The notes under the pieces were generated by a model. It was not told the DNA's origin. It worked only from the letters and a program-made list of their open reading frames with translations, and did not search any database. From assembly GCF_003852315.1 (NCBI RefSeq), contig NZ_CP027762.1, forward strand, positions 248,001 through 312,000: DNA of 64,000 bases. The letters are read 5' to 3'. The DNA comes from Pseudomonas sp. LBUM920. Lineage in GTDB: Bacteria; Pseudomonadota; Gammaproteobacteria; Pseudomonadales; Pseudomonadaceae. This document shows positions 9,342 through 17,804 of the stretch, piece after piece; position 1 is the first letter of the stretch; each line of letters begins with the position of its first letter. A program made the translations under genes and the position numbers.

Positions 9342-9395
9342 CTATTCGGCAGCGGTGTGTTGGACACGTCGCGACCTGCACAGAGGGAAAACATC

Positions 9396-10115
9396 ATGGC
9401 ATTAGCATCTCCACTTGAATCCATCGAAAGCGCGGTGATCTGGCTGCTGGTGGCCTTTTCAGTCGCCACCTGGGGTTTCGCCTTGCTCAAGGGCGTGCAG
9501 TTCGGTCGCCTCAAGGCCCAGGATCGCAAATTCCACAAACAGTTCTGGGCGGCGTCGAGTCTCGACTCGGCCGCCGAACTGGCCGACACCCAGCCCGGCG
9601 CCGCAGCGCGTGTGGCCCAGGCCGGTTATGCCGCGATCCAGGTGGGTGACGCGCCGCACGCTGCGGACCTGAGCCAGGCCATCAACCATCAGGACCGCCT
9701 CGAACGCGCCCTGCGTCAGCAGATCGTGCGTGAGCGTCGCTCGCTGGAAACCGGCCTGGCCGTGGTCGCCAGTATCGGCAGCACCTCGCCGTTTATCGGC
9801 CTGTTCGGCACCGTGTGGGGGATCATGGAAGCGTTGAAAGGCATCAGCGCCGCCGGCTCCGCCAGCCTGGAAACCGTGGCCGGCCCGATTGGTGCGGCGC
9901 TGGTGGCCACCGGTGTCGGTATCGCCGTCGCGGTGCCGGCGGTGCTGGTCTACAACTATTTCCTGCGTCGTTTGAAGCTGACGGCTGCTGACCTTGACGA
10001 CTTTGCCCACGACTTCTACAGCCTGGCGCAGAAGAACTCTTTCCGCGTGCTGTTGCACCCTGCGCTGACCAAGAACGCAGCCGGTAACCCGCAGAAAGTG
10101 AAGGAGGCGTCCTGA
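9396..10115 (+). CDS. exbB: ExbB proton-channel subunit (MotA/TolQ/ExbB family)
   Basis: 239 residues with three membrane helices: about 12-33 near the N-terminus and a pair in the C-terminal half around SIGSTSPFIGLFGTVWGIME and GPIGAALVATGVGIAVAVPA, the conserved pore segments of the family. With ExbD it forms the inner-membrane motor that energises TonB. The start chosen is the ATG at 9396 behind AGAGGGA; an upstream in-frame start at 9357 would add 13 polar residues without a ribosome-binding site. It ends one base before exbD. Confidence 0.92.
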   Translation: MALASPLESIESAVIWLLVAFSVATWGFALLKGVQFGRLKAQDRKFHKQFWAASSLDSAAELADTQPGAAARVAQAGYAAIQVGDAPHAADLSQAINHQDRLERALRQQIVRERRSLETGLAVVASIGSTSPFIGLFGTVWGIMEALKGISAAGSASLETVAGPIGAALVATGVGIAVAVPAVLVYNYFLRRLKLTAADLDDFAHDFYSLAQKNSFRVLLHPALTKNAAGNPQKVKEAS

Positions 10116-10116
10116 G

Positions 10117-10518
10117 ATGGCCTTTTCCACGCAAGACAGTGACGAGGTGCTGAGCGAGATCAACGTGACGCCGCTGGTGGACGTGATGCTGGTGTTGCTG
10201 GTGGTGTTTATCGTCACTGCGCCGCTGTTGACCAACGCGATCCCGATCAACCTGCCCAAGACCGAAGCCGTGGCGCCGGTTGAGCAGAAAGACCCGCTGG
10301 TGGTGAGTATCGACGGCGCCGGCAAACTGTTTATCAACAAGGACGAAGTCCAGCCGGACCTGCTGGAGTTCAACCTGCAGGCGGCCAAGGCCAAGGACCC
10401 CGATGTGCGGGTGCAACTGCAGGCTGACAATGGCGTGAACTACGGCGAAGTGGCGCGAGCCATGGCGTCTATCGAACGCGCGGGGATTACCAAGTTGTCG
10501 GTGATTACTGCACGTTAG
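10117..10518 (+). CDS. exbD: ExbD/TolR biopolymer transport protein
   Basis: 133 residues: a short cytoplasmic N-terminus, one membrane helix (about 22-42) carrying the conserved aspartate region (INVTPLVDVMLVLLVVFIV), and a periplasmic domain. It is translated from an ATG one base after the exbB stop, with AAGGAGG overlapping the exbB end, so the two are translationally linked. It is followed by an intrinsic terminator, closing the tonB-exbB-exbD operon. Confidence 0.92.
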   Translation: MAFSTQDSDEVLSEINVTPLVDVMLVLLVVFIVTAPLLTNAIPINLPKTEAVAPVEQKDPLVVSIDGAGKLFINKDEVQPDLLEFNLQAAKAKDPDVRVQLQADNGVNYGEVARAMASIERAGITKLSVITAR

Positions 10519-10542
10519 TTTCAAATGCCTCGACAATTTTTT

Positions 10543-10576
10543 GGCCGTCTCCTTGGCAGGGTGCGGCCTTTTTTTT
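10543..10576 (+). terminator. intrinsic terminator after exbD
   Basis: GGCCG...CGGCC stem (10543-10568) followed by eight Ts. Confidence 0.75.
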
Positions 10577-10616
10577 GCCTGAAATTCCGCTGAAGCTCGA
10601 TGCGAAATGAGGTCTA

Positions 10617-10704
10617 TGTGGGAGCGGGCTTGCTCGCGAATACGGTGGGTCAGTAGCAGATGCGCTGATTGATATACCGCCTTCGCGAGCAAGCCCGCTC
10701 CCAC
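10617..10704. repeat. REP doublet, GCGGGCTTGCTCGCGAA family
   Basis: Facing inverted REP units at 10617-10640 and 10682-10704 in the gap between exbD and the hydrolase gene. The remaining gap to 10825 is AT-rich promoter-like DNA (a CTTATTCCTTAACGAATATA stretch near 10752). Confidence 0.9.
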
Positions 10705-10825
10705 CTTTTGATCTTCTGCGTCTTTGAGTTTTTGGTTATTAATAAATAGCTTCTTATTCCTTAACGAATATAACCCCCGTCCCTATACTGGTCAGCAACG
10801 TTAAACGCTGCAGGAGGGCACACCC

Positions 10826-11407
10826 ATGCACAGCGAGTCGATTCGTTATCTGATCGTGCCGGGCTGGCAAGGATCGCCAGAAGATCATTGGCAAACCCAT
10901 TGGCAGAACAGCCTGCCCAACAGCGCGCGGGTGGAGCAGGCCGATTGGCTGACGCCGCGTCGCGAAGACTGGGTGGCCGCACTCGCCGAGGCCATCGCCG
11001 CCGACAGCACGCCGGTGATTCTGATCGCCCATAGCCTGGGTTGCATCACCGTCGCGCATTGGGCCGCCACTGCGCCGGTGCACTTTCTGCGTCAGGTTCG
11101 CGGCGCTTTGCTGGTGGCTCCGGCGGATGTCGAACGCCCGGCCTGCTCACCGGCCTTGCGCAACTTCGCACCGATCCCGAGCGACCTGCTGCCGTTTCCC
11201 AGCCAAGTGGTCAGCTCCGACAACGACAGCGCCGTCAGCGCCCCGCGGGCCCTGGAACTGGCGCGCAATTGGGGCGCCGAGGCCGGGATTCTGTCCGGCG
11301 CCGGCCATATCAATGTGAAGTCCGGCCACCAGCGCTGGGAGCAGGGCTTCGCCTACCTCTATCGCCTGCAAAATCGCCTTGAGCACCACGCCCGGCGTAC
11401 TGCCTGA
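10826..11407 (+). CDS. RBBP9/YdeN-family serine alpha/beta hydrolase
   Basis: A 193-residue small hydrolase. It has an N-terminal YLIVPGWQGSPEDHW strand and loop, nucleophile elbow AHSLGC (Ser70), an acid in SDNDSAVS and a histidine in GAGHIN. The physiological substrate of this family is mostly unknown. The start ATG follows CAGGAGGGC. It is directly upstream of a sigma-54 activator and a MetQ-type binding protein, a combination that by context belongs to organosulfur use; its role as an esterase is inference. Confidence 0.85.
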   Translation: MHSESIRYLIVPGWQGSPEDHWQTHWQNSLPNSARVEQADWLTPRREDWVAALAEAIAADSTPVILIAHSLGCITVAHWAATAPVHFLRQVRGALLVAPADVERPACSPALRNFAPIPSDLLPFPSQVVSSDNDSAVSAPRALELARNWGAEAGILSGAGHINVKSGHQRWEQGFAYLYRLQNRLEHHARRTA

Positions 11408-11456
11408 ACATTTTTCAACGCCCCGTCCCTGAGTGGATTTGGGGCGGGAGCCTGCC

Positions 11457-12398
11457 ATGAGTCTGCATGAAACCTACGGCCAGCCCTTGCTGACCTTCCC
11501 CGACGCCGAAAAAAGCCCGCTGAGCATCCGTGCCAAGGCCCTGGTGTTTGTCGACCCGCGCTCGCGCCAATTGCGTGAAGACCTGGAAAGCCTGGCGCCG
11601 CGCGCCTTGCCGGTGTTGATTCGCGGTGAGACCGGCAGCGGCAAGGAACTGCTGGCGCGGCATATCCACCGTGGCAGCGACCGCACCGGGTTGTTTGTCT
11701 CGGTCAACTGCGGCGCGATCAGCCCCACTTACGCCGATGCCGAACTGTTTGGCTACGCGGCCGGCAGCCACAGCGGCGCGGCGAGCAGCCGGGCCGGGTG
11801 GTTCGGGTCGGCCAACGGCGGCACCTTGTACCTGGATGAGATCGGCGACTTGCCGTTGCCGATCCAGGTGAAATTGCTCGCCGCCCTGGAGAATCACGAA
11901 GTCACCCGCGTCGGAGCCCACCAGCCCAGCCCGGTGGATGTGCGCCTGGTGGCGGCGACCAGCATCGACCTGGCCCAGGCGGTGGCGGCGGGCAAGTTTC
12001 ATGAGCGCCTGTTCCATTACTTGAGTGAAGGCCGGCTCGACCTGCCGGCTTTGCGTGAGCGGGTCGGCGACATCCTGTCCCTGGCCGAGTATTTTCTCGG
12101 CATCTACAGCCAGCGCCTGGACCTGCCGGTGCCGCTGATCAGTGATGCCGCCCAGCGTGTGTTGGAACTCCACAGCTGGCCGGGCAATACCCGCGAACTG
12201 GAAAACGTTATTCACTTTGCGCTGCTGGTGAGCAGTGGTGATGAGATTTTGCCCGAACATCTCAACCTGCCGGTGGCGGGCTCGCCACTGGAACAGGTGC
12301 AGCGGATCTTCGCGAGTGCCAGCGCTGCCGAGCGGCAAGCCTTGCTCGGCTTTCTAAATGAACAGCAGCTACATGAGCAAAATGGAATATCAAAGTGA
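11457..12398 (+). CDS. sigma-54-interacting AAA+ activator, altered GAFTGA loop, no recognisable HTH
   Basis: 313 residues from the ATG at 11457. The AAA+ core has Walker A GETGSGKE (about 57-64), Walker B GGTLYLDE (about 121-128) and the RELEN segment (246-250). The sigma-54-contacting GAFTGA loop reads GSHSGA (103-108). The last ~40 residues (after NLPVAGS) do not look like a Fis-type helix-turn-helix. There is no N-terminal receiver, PAS or GAF domain; the core begins near residue 30. It resembles SfnR-like activators of sulfone or sulfonate genes. It is flanked by a hydrolase and an orphan metQ, probable co-regulated genes. Whether it still opens sigma-54 promoters is uncertain. Confidence 0.8.
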   Translation: MSLHETYGQPLLTFPDAEKSPLSIRAKALVFVDPRSRQLREDLESLAPRALPVLIRGETGSGKELLARHIHRGSDRTGLFVSVNCGAISPTYADAELFGYAAGSHSGAASSRAGWFGSANGGTLYLDEIGDLPLPIQVKLLAALENHEVTRVGAHQPSPVDVRLVAATSIDLAQAVAAGKFHERLFHYLSEGRLDLPALRERVGDILSLAEYFLGIYSQRLDLPVPLISDAAQRVLELHSWPGNTRELENVIHFALLVSSGDEILPEHLNLPVAGSPLEQVQRIFASASAAERQALLGFLNEQQLHEQNGISK

Positions 12399-12522
12399 AT
12401 AAAAGATATTGTTCGGGAATAAAAAATCTAGGTATTGTCCACTCCACGCCGCGATAGCACTTCGCTGGCACACCATAAAAACGGTCGTCAGAGACGCCCC
12501 GGAATTTCGATAAGGACACTGC

Positions 12523-13305
12523 ATGAAAAAGGTTCTGTTGTTTACCGCACTGGCGGCTGCCCTGACTGCAAGCTTCGCCCAGGCGAACGAGAAACTGGTG
12601 GTTGCCGCCACGCCGATCCCGCACGCCGAGATCCTTGAGCTGGTCAAACCGACCCTGGCCAAAGAAGGCGTGGACCTGGAGATCAAAGTATTCACCGACT
12701 ACGTGCAACCTAACGTGCAAGTGGCCGAGAAGCGTCTGGACGCCAACTACTTCCAGACCCTGCCGTACCTGGAAAACTTCAACAAGGGCAAGGGCACCAA
12801 CCTGGTCACTGTGATCGGTGTGCACGTTGAGCCTTTCGGCGGTTACTCGAAAAAGATCAAGAACATTTCTGAGTTGAAGGACGGCGCCACCGTGGCCATC
12901 CCGAACGAAGGCTCCAACAGCGGCCGCGCCCTGTTGCTGCTGCAGAAAGCCGGTGTGATCACCCTCAAAGACCCAAGCAACGCCCTGGCCACGCCGAAAG
13001 ACATCGCCAGCAACCCGAAACACCTGAAATTCAAAGAGCTGGAATCGGCGCTGCTGCCACGCGTGCTGGACCAGGTTGACCTGGACTTGATCAACACCAA
13101 CTACGCGCTGGAAGCTGGCCTGAACCCAGCCAAAGACGCACTGATCATCGAAGACGCCAAGTCGCCGTACGTGAACTTCCTGGTGGCACGCCCGGACAAC
13201 AAGGACAGTGACGCTATCCAGAAGCTGGCCAAGGCCCTGACCAGCCCTGAAGTCAAAGCGTTCATCGATTCCAAGTACAAAGGCGCGGTAGTGCCTGCGT
13301 TCTGA
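12523..13305 (+). CDS. metQ: MetQ/NlpA-family ABC substrate-binding protein (orphan)
   Basis: 260 residues with a cleavable signal peptide ending near AQA-NE. There is no lipobox cysteine, so it is a soluble periplasmic protein rather than an NlpA-type lipoprotein. The mature part has family motifs (TPIPHAEILE, VEKRLDANYFQ-like, NEGSNSGRAL). The family binds methionine or other small sulfur or amino-acid ligands. No metN or metI adjoins it; the nearest set is at 27350-29911. A possible promoter is TTGTTC (12409) and TATTGT (12433), 18-bp spacing. A strong terminator follows the gene. Confidence 0.85.
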   Translation: MKKVLLFTALAAALTASFAQANEKLVVAATPIPHAEILELVKPTLAKEGVDLEIKVFTDYVQPNVQVAEKRLDANYFQTLPYLENFNKGKGTNLVTVIGVHVEPFGGYSKKIKNISELKDGATVAIPNEGSNSGRALLLLQKAGVITLKDPSNALATPKDIASNPKHLKFKELESALLPRVLDQVDLDLINTNYALEAGLNPAKDALIIEDAKSPYVNFLVARPDNKDSDAIQKLAKALTSPEVKAFIDSKYKGAVVPAF

Positions 13306-13332
13306 TGTAAACAAAACCCCCTTCAAGGTTTG

Positions 13333-13367
13333 AACGCCGACGGCTCACATAGCGTCGGCGTTTTTTT
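13333..13367 (+). terminator. intrinsic terminator after metQ
   Basis: Perfect 10-bp stem AACGCCGACG / CGTCGGCGTT with a T-run ending at 13367. Confidence 0.9.
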
Positions 13368-13395
13368 ATGCCTGGAGTTTGGAATGCAATAAAAA

Positions 13396-13481
13396 TGTGG
13401 GGGGCTTGCCCCCGATATCAGGGGTTCAGTCAATGCATCTGTGGCTGACATACCGCTATCGGGGGCAAGCCCCCTCCCACA
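13396..13481. repeat. REP doublet, GGGGCTTGCCCCCGAT family
   Basis: Facing inverted units at 13396 and 13458-13481; the left arm is short of two Gs. Confidence 0.85.
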
Positions 13482-13497
13482 TCTGATTGACGCAGGC

Positions 13498-13584
13498 TTA
13501 CCTGTTTTGTGTGTTGATCGCCCGGCGCAACGCCATCAACCACTTCACCAGCTCCTGCGGATCAATCGGTTTCGCTTCGTTCAT
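13498..13584 (-). CDS. putative 28-residue small protein
   Basis: A short ORF on the minus strand, ATG at 13584, stop at 13498. It begins MNEAKPIDPQELVKW and ends in a basic, amphipathic stretch (LMALRRAINTQNR). A ribosome-binding site GAGGGA lies 7 nt before the ATG, which is good spacing. It sits between a REP pair and the divergent promoter of the amino-acid ABC operon. I do not recognise a family. Support is the start signal, the compact protein-like composition and the position, not homology. Confidence 0.5.
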   Translation of the reverse strand: MNEAKPIDPQELVKWLMALRRAINTQNR

Positions 13585-13794
13585 GGTTCAATCCCTCGAA
13601 TCTCAGACCCCCCAACCATAGCCGTCACCCGGACAACCCGCGAATCCGGCGGTTATCTTTTTGGGTGATATCAATATGCTATTTGGGTATTTAAATTTTG
13701 CTTTTTATACCTTTAGAGTTCGCGCTACCCGGCGTTACCCACGCCGGACCGGACTGCGCCCGCTGCATTACCCTTGCGGCGTCATGGACTCAAG

Positions 13795-14460
13795 ATGACC
13801 TTCGATTTCGCTTTTATCCTCAGCACCTTGCCGGCGTTTCTCAGCGCCGTTGGGGTGACGCTGCAAGTGGGCCTGATCGCCATTGCCACCTCGTTGCTGG
13901 TGGCACTGATCAACGCCGCGCTGCTGGTGTTTCGCACGCCGTACCTGTCGCGCCTGGTGGCGCTGTATGTGGAGCTGGCGCGCAACACGCCGCTGCTGAT
14001 CCAACTGTTCTTTGTGTACTTCGCCTTGCCGGCGCTGGGGTTCAATATCTCCGGGTTCTGGGCCGCGATCATCACCATGACCTTCCTCGGCGGCGCCTAC
14101 CTCACCGAAGTGCTGCGCGCCGGTGTGGAGGCGGTGCCGCTGGCGCAGATCGAGTCGGGCAAGTCCATCGGCCTGTCCGACTGGCAGCTGCTGCGCCATG
14201 TGATCCTGCCTCAAGCCGGCATCCTCAGCCTGCCGGCGCTTTTCGCCAATTTCATCTTTCTGCTCAAGGAGACCACGGTGGTGTCGGCCGTGGCGGTGCC
14301 GGAGATTCTCTACACCACCAAGAGCTACATCGCGCTCTACTACAAAACCTACGAAATGCTCGCCGTGCTGACGCTGATCTGCGTGCTGTTGTTTTTGCCG
14401 CTGTCGCTGCTGCTCAGCCGCCTGGAAAGGAGGCTCCAGCATGGCCAGTTCGGGTCTTGA
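13795..14460 (+). CDS. polar amino-acid ABC transporter permease
   Basis: 221 residues of the HisM/GlnP family with about five membrane helices. The start is the ATG at 13795; an upstream TTG at 13774 is less likely. The cytoplasmic coupling EAA loop is seen as EAVPLAQIESGKSIGLSDWQ. It is the first gene of a four-gene operon (two permeases, ATPase, binding lipoprotein) and overlaps the next permease by 20 nt. The upstream 200 bp are AT-rich and promoter-like. Confidence 0.88.
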   Translation: MTFDFAFILSTLPAFLSAVGVTLQVGLIAIATSLLVALINAALLVFRTPYLSRLVALYVELARNTPLLIQLFFVYFALPALGFNISGFWAAIITMTFLGGAYLTEVLRAGVEAVPLAQIESGKSIGLSDWQLLRHVILPQAGILSLPALFANFIFLLKETTVVSAVAVPEILYTTKSYIALYYKTYEMLAVLTLICVLLFLPLSLLLSRLERRLQHGQFGS

Positions 14461-15100
14461 GTTGTTGTGGGTGTCGTTGCCGCAACTGGGCAAGGGCGCT
14501 GCGCAAACGCTGTCGATTTCATTTTTGAGCATTGCCTTCAGCACCGTCGGCGGCGTGCTGTACGGCGTGCTGCGCACGCTCAATAACACGCTGATCAACG
14601 CGGTGCTGCGGGTGTACCTGGAGCTGTTTCGCGCGATCCCGGTGTTGGTGTGGTTGTACCTGCTGTTTTTCGGCCTGCCGATTTTCTTCGGCCTGAGCAT
14701 TCCGAGCTTCTGGTGCGCGGTGCTGGTGCTGTCATTGTGGGGCGCCAGCGAGGTCGGTGAAGTGGTCCGTGGCGCGCTGCATTCGCTGCCGCGTGGCCAG
14801 CGCGAGGCCGGGTTGTCGATTGGCCTGTCCGACCCGCAGCTGTACGGCTACGTGCTGCTGCCCCAGGCCCTCAAGCGCATGACGCCGCCAACCATCAACG
14901 TCTACACGCGCATCATCAAGACCAGCTCACTGGCGGTGCTGATCGGCGTGGTGGACGTGATCAAGGTTGGCCAGCAAATCATCGAACGCACCTATGAGTC
15001 AGTATTGATCTACGGCGTGCTGTTCCTGTTTTTCTTCTTTATCTGCTACCCGTTGTCAGCCGCCTCCAAGGTGCTGGAACGGCGCTGGGCCCAAGCATGA
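14441..15100 (+). CDS. polar amino-acid ABC transporter permease
   Basis: 219 residues, the second HisM/GlnP-type subunit. The EAA loop reads SLPRGQREAGLSIGLSDPQ. It overlaps the preceding permease by 20 nt and the ATPase gene by 4 nt (ATGA), indicating translational coupling and a heterodimeric membrane domain. Confidence 0.88.
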   Translation: MASSGLELLWVSLPQLGKGAAQTLSISFLSIAFSTVGGVLYGVLRTLNNTLINAVLRVYLELFRAIPVLVWLYLLFFGLPIFFGLSIPSFWCAVLVLSLWGASEVGEVVRGALHSLPRGQREAGLSIGLSDPQLYGYVLLPQALKRMTPPTINVYTRIIKTSSLAVLIGVVDVIKVGQQIIERTYESVLIYGVLFLFFFFICYPLSAASKVLERRWAQA

Positions 15101-15873
15101 GCGCATTGATCGAGTTCCAGGCTTTCAACAAATTCTTCGGCGAGCAGCAGGTGCTCAAGGGCATCGACCTGAGCGTGCAAAGCGGCGAGGTGGTGGTGAT
15201 CCTCGGCCCCAGCGGCTGCGGCAAAAGCACCTTGCTGCGCTGCCTCAACGGCCTGGAAGTGGCGCACAGCGGCAGCCTGCGTTTTGCCGGCAAAGAGCTG
15301 CTGGACAAAAATACCGATTGGCGCCAGGTGCGTCAGGACGTGGGCATGGTGTTCCAGAGTTACCACCTGTTCCCACACATGAGCGTGCTCGACAACATCC
15401 TGCTCGGCCCACTGAAAGTGCAAAAACGCGCGCCTCGCGAAGCCCGTGCCCAAGCGGAAAAATTACTCGAACGTGTTGGCCTGGCCGACAAGCGCGACGC
15501 CTTCCCACGCCAGCTGTCAGGTGGTCAGCAGCAACGCATCGCCATCGTCCGTTCGCTGTGCATGAACCCGCAAGTGATGCTGTTTGACGAAGTCACCGCC
15601 GCCCTCGACCCGGAAATGGTCAAGGAAGTGCTGGAAGTGATTCAAGGTCTGGCCCGCGACGGCATGACCTTGTTGATCGTCACCCATGAAATGGCCTTCG
15701 CCCGCGCCGTCGCCGACCGCGTGGTGTTCATGGAGGCCGGTCGCATCCTTGAGCACGACACCCCCGAAGAATTCTTTACGAACCCGCAAACCGCACGCGC
15801 GCAGCAGTTCCTGGAGAAGTTCTCCTTTGTTTCAACACTGCCCAAGAAAACCAAGGAATTGGAGCTGATATGA
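15097..15873 (+). CDS. polar amino-acid ABC transporter ATPase
   Basis: 258 residues of the GlnQ/HisP group. Walker A is GPSGCGKS (about 36-43), signature LSGGQQQR, Walker B VMLFDEVTAALD, with the switch histidine in VTHEM. It energises the two preceding permeases. Start and stop overlap its neighbours by 4 nt each. Confidence 0.92.
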   Translation: MSALIEFQAFNKFFGEQQVLKGIDLSVQSGEVVVILGPSGCGKSTLLRCLNGLEVAHSGSLRFAGKELLDKNTDWRQVRQDVGMVFQSYHLFPHMSVLDNILLGPLKVQKRAPREARAQAEKLLERVGLADKRDAFPRQLSGGQQQRIAIVRSLCMNPQVMLFDEVTAALDPEMVKEVLEVIQGLARDGMTLLIVTHEMAFARAVADRVVFMEAGRILEHDTPEEFFTNPQTARAQQFLEKFSFVSTLPKKTKELELI

Positions 15874-16721
15874 AAAAACTACTGCTGCCACTGTTTGCCG
15901 TCGCCTTACTGGCCGGCTGCGAAAAAAAGGCCGAAGAGCCTGCCAAACCCGTCGCTGCTGCCAGCTACATCGACAAGATCAAAGCGCGGGACAAGCTGAT
16001 CGTCGGTGTATTCACCGACAAGCCGCCATTCGGTTTTGTGAACGAAGCCGGTCGTTACGTCGGCTTTGATACCGACATCGGCCGCCAATTCGCCAAGGAC
16101 CTGTTGGGCGATGAAAACAAGGTCGAGTTTGTCGCCGTCGAACCGGCCAGCCGTATTCCGTTCCTGCAGAGCGACAAGGTCGACCTGATCCTTGCCAACA
16201 TGACCGTAACGCCGGAGCGCAAGGAAGCGGTGGACTTCACCAATCCCAACCTGAAAGTGGCGGTACAGGCTTTGGTGCCGCAGGACAGCTCGGTGAAAAG
16301 CCTGGATGACCTGGCAACCCGCACCACCATCGTCACCACCGGCACCACCGCCGATATCTGGCTGACCAAAAACCACCCGGACTGGAAACTGCTCAAGTTC
16401 GAGAAAAACTCCGAGTCGCTGCAGGCGCTGTCGGCCGGGCGTGGCGATGCGTACGCGCAAGACAACCTGGTGCTGTTCAGCTGGGCCAAGCAGAACCCGG
16501 GCTACCGCGTGCTGGAAGAGAAACTCGGTGATGAAGCACCGATTGCGCCAGCCGTGAAGAAGGGCAACATCGAACTGCGCGACTGGGTGAATACCGAGTT
16601 GGCGAAGTTGGGTGAGGAGAAGTTCCTGCTCAAGCTGTACGACCAATATGTGCGTAAAGAGCTGAGCGATGACACCAAGCCTGAGAGCGTGATTGTTGAG
16701 GGCGGTAAGTGGCAGGGTTGA
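15870..16721 (+). CDS. amino-acid ABC transporter substrate-binding lipoprotein
   Basis: 283 residues (SBP family 3). The signal peptide ends in a lipobox LLAGC, followed by EKKAEEP, so it is probably a lipoprotein. Two lobes carry motifs of the family (GVFTDKPPFGFVNE, GFDTDIGRQFAKDL, TPERKEAVDFT). The ligand is not clear; polar amino acids are the family norm. It is the last gene of the operon and is followed 20 bp later by the 134-bp REP array. Confidence 0.9.
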   Translation: MKKLLLPLFAVALLAGCEKKAEEPAKPVAAASYIDKIKARDKLIVGVFTDKPPFGFVNEAGRYVGFDTDIGRQFAKDLLGDENKVEFVAVEPASRIPFLQSDKVDLILANMTVTPERKEAVDFTNPNLKVAVQALVPQDSSVKSLDDLATRTTIVTTGTTADIWLTKNHPDWKLLKFEKNSESLQALSAGRGDAYAQDNLVLFSWAKQNPGYRVLEEKLGDEAPIAPAVKKGNIELRDWVNTELAKLGEEKFLLKLYDQYVRKELSDDTKPESVIVEGGKWQG

Positions 16722-16740
16722 TCCCGCGCTGACTGTCACA

Positions 16741-17804
16741 CCGCTATCGCAGGCAAGCCAGCTCCCACCTTTGACCGAGTTCCCACCTTGGAATGCAGGC
16801 TAATGTGGGAGCGGGCTTGCCCGCGAAGAGGCCGGTGCAGTCACTGCACCTACGCCGGCCAATGCCAACTTCTACCGCTATCGCAGGCAAGCCAGCTCCC
16901 ACCTTTGACCGAGTTCCAACCCTGGAATGCAGGCTAATGTGGGAGCGGGCTTGCCCGCGAAGAGGCCAGTGCAGTCACCGCACCTACTCCGGCCAATGCC
17001 ACCTTCTACCCCTATCGCAGGCAAGCCCGCTGCCACCTATGACCGAGTTCCAACCCTGGAATGCAGGCTAATGTGGGAGCGGGCTTGCCCGCGAAGAGGC
17101 CAGTGCAGTCACTGCACCTACTCCGGCCAATGCCACCTTCTACCCCTATCGCAGGCAAGCCAGCTCCCACCTTTGACCGAGTTCCAACCCTGGAATACAG
17201 GCTAATGTGGGAGCGGGCTTGCCCGCGAAAAGGCCGGTGCAGTCACTGCACCTACTCCGGCCAATGCCACGTTCTACCGCTATCGCAGGCAAGCCAGCTC
17301 CCACCTTTGACCGAGTTCCAACCTTGGAATTGCAGGCTAATGTGGGAGCGGGCTTGCCCGCGAAGAGGCCGGTGCAATCACCGCTTATTCCGGCCAATGC
17401 CACGTTCTACCCCTATCGCAGGCAAGCCAGCTCCCACCTTTGACCGAGTTCCAACCTTGGAATACAGGCTAATGTGGGAGCGGGCTTGCCCGCGAAGAGG
17501 CCAGTGCAGTCACCACACCTACTCCGGCCAATGCCACCTTCTACCCCTATCGCAGGCAAGCCCGCTCCCACCTTTGACCGAGTTCCAACCGTGGAATACA
17601 GGCTAATGTGGGAGCGGGCTTGCCCGCGAAGAGGCCAGTGCAGTCACTGCACCTATTCCGGCCAACGCCACCTTCTACCCCTATCGCAGGCAAGCCCGCC
17701 GCCACCTTTGACCGAGTTCCAACCGTGGAATACAGGCTAATGTGGGAGCGGGCTTGCCCGCGAAGAGGCCGGTGCAATCACCACTTATTCCGGCCAATGC
17801 CACG
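16741..17804. repeat. tandem array, 8 copies of a 134-bp REP-containing unit
   Basis: Unit starts are at 16741, 16875, 17009, 17143, 17277, 17410, 17544 and 17678; spacing is 134 bp with one 133. Each unit holds a right-facing TATCGCAGGCAAGCC(A/C)GCTC arm, a GAATRCAGGCTAATG linker, and a left arm TGTGGGAGCGGGCTTGCCCG. It closes with a CCGGCCAATGCCAC segment and a short TTCTAC joint. The final copy overlaps the last ~20 bp of the AAA ATPase gene (stop at 17785), and CCGGCCAATGCCAC is that gene's 3' end repeated in every unit. The many 70-90-codon ORFs through it are repeat artefacts. Confidence 0.95.

Noticed and set aside
16741..17804. Regular repeats resembling a CRISPR array
   Set aside because: Spacers are not unique: the entire 134-bp unit is repeated, and no cas genes are present.
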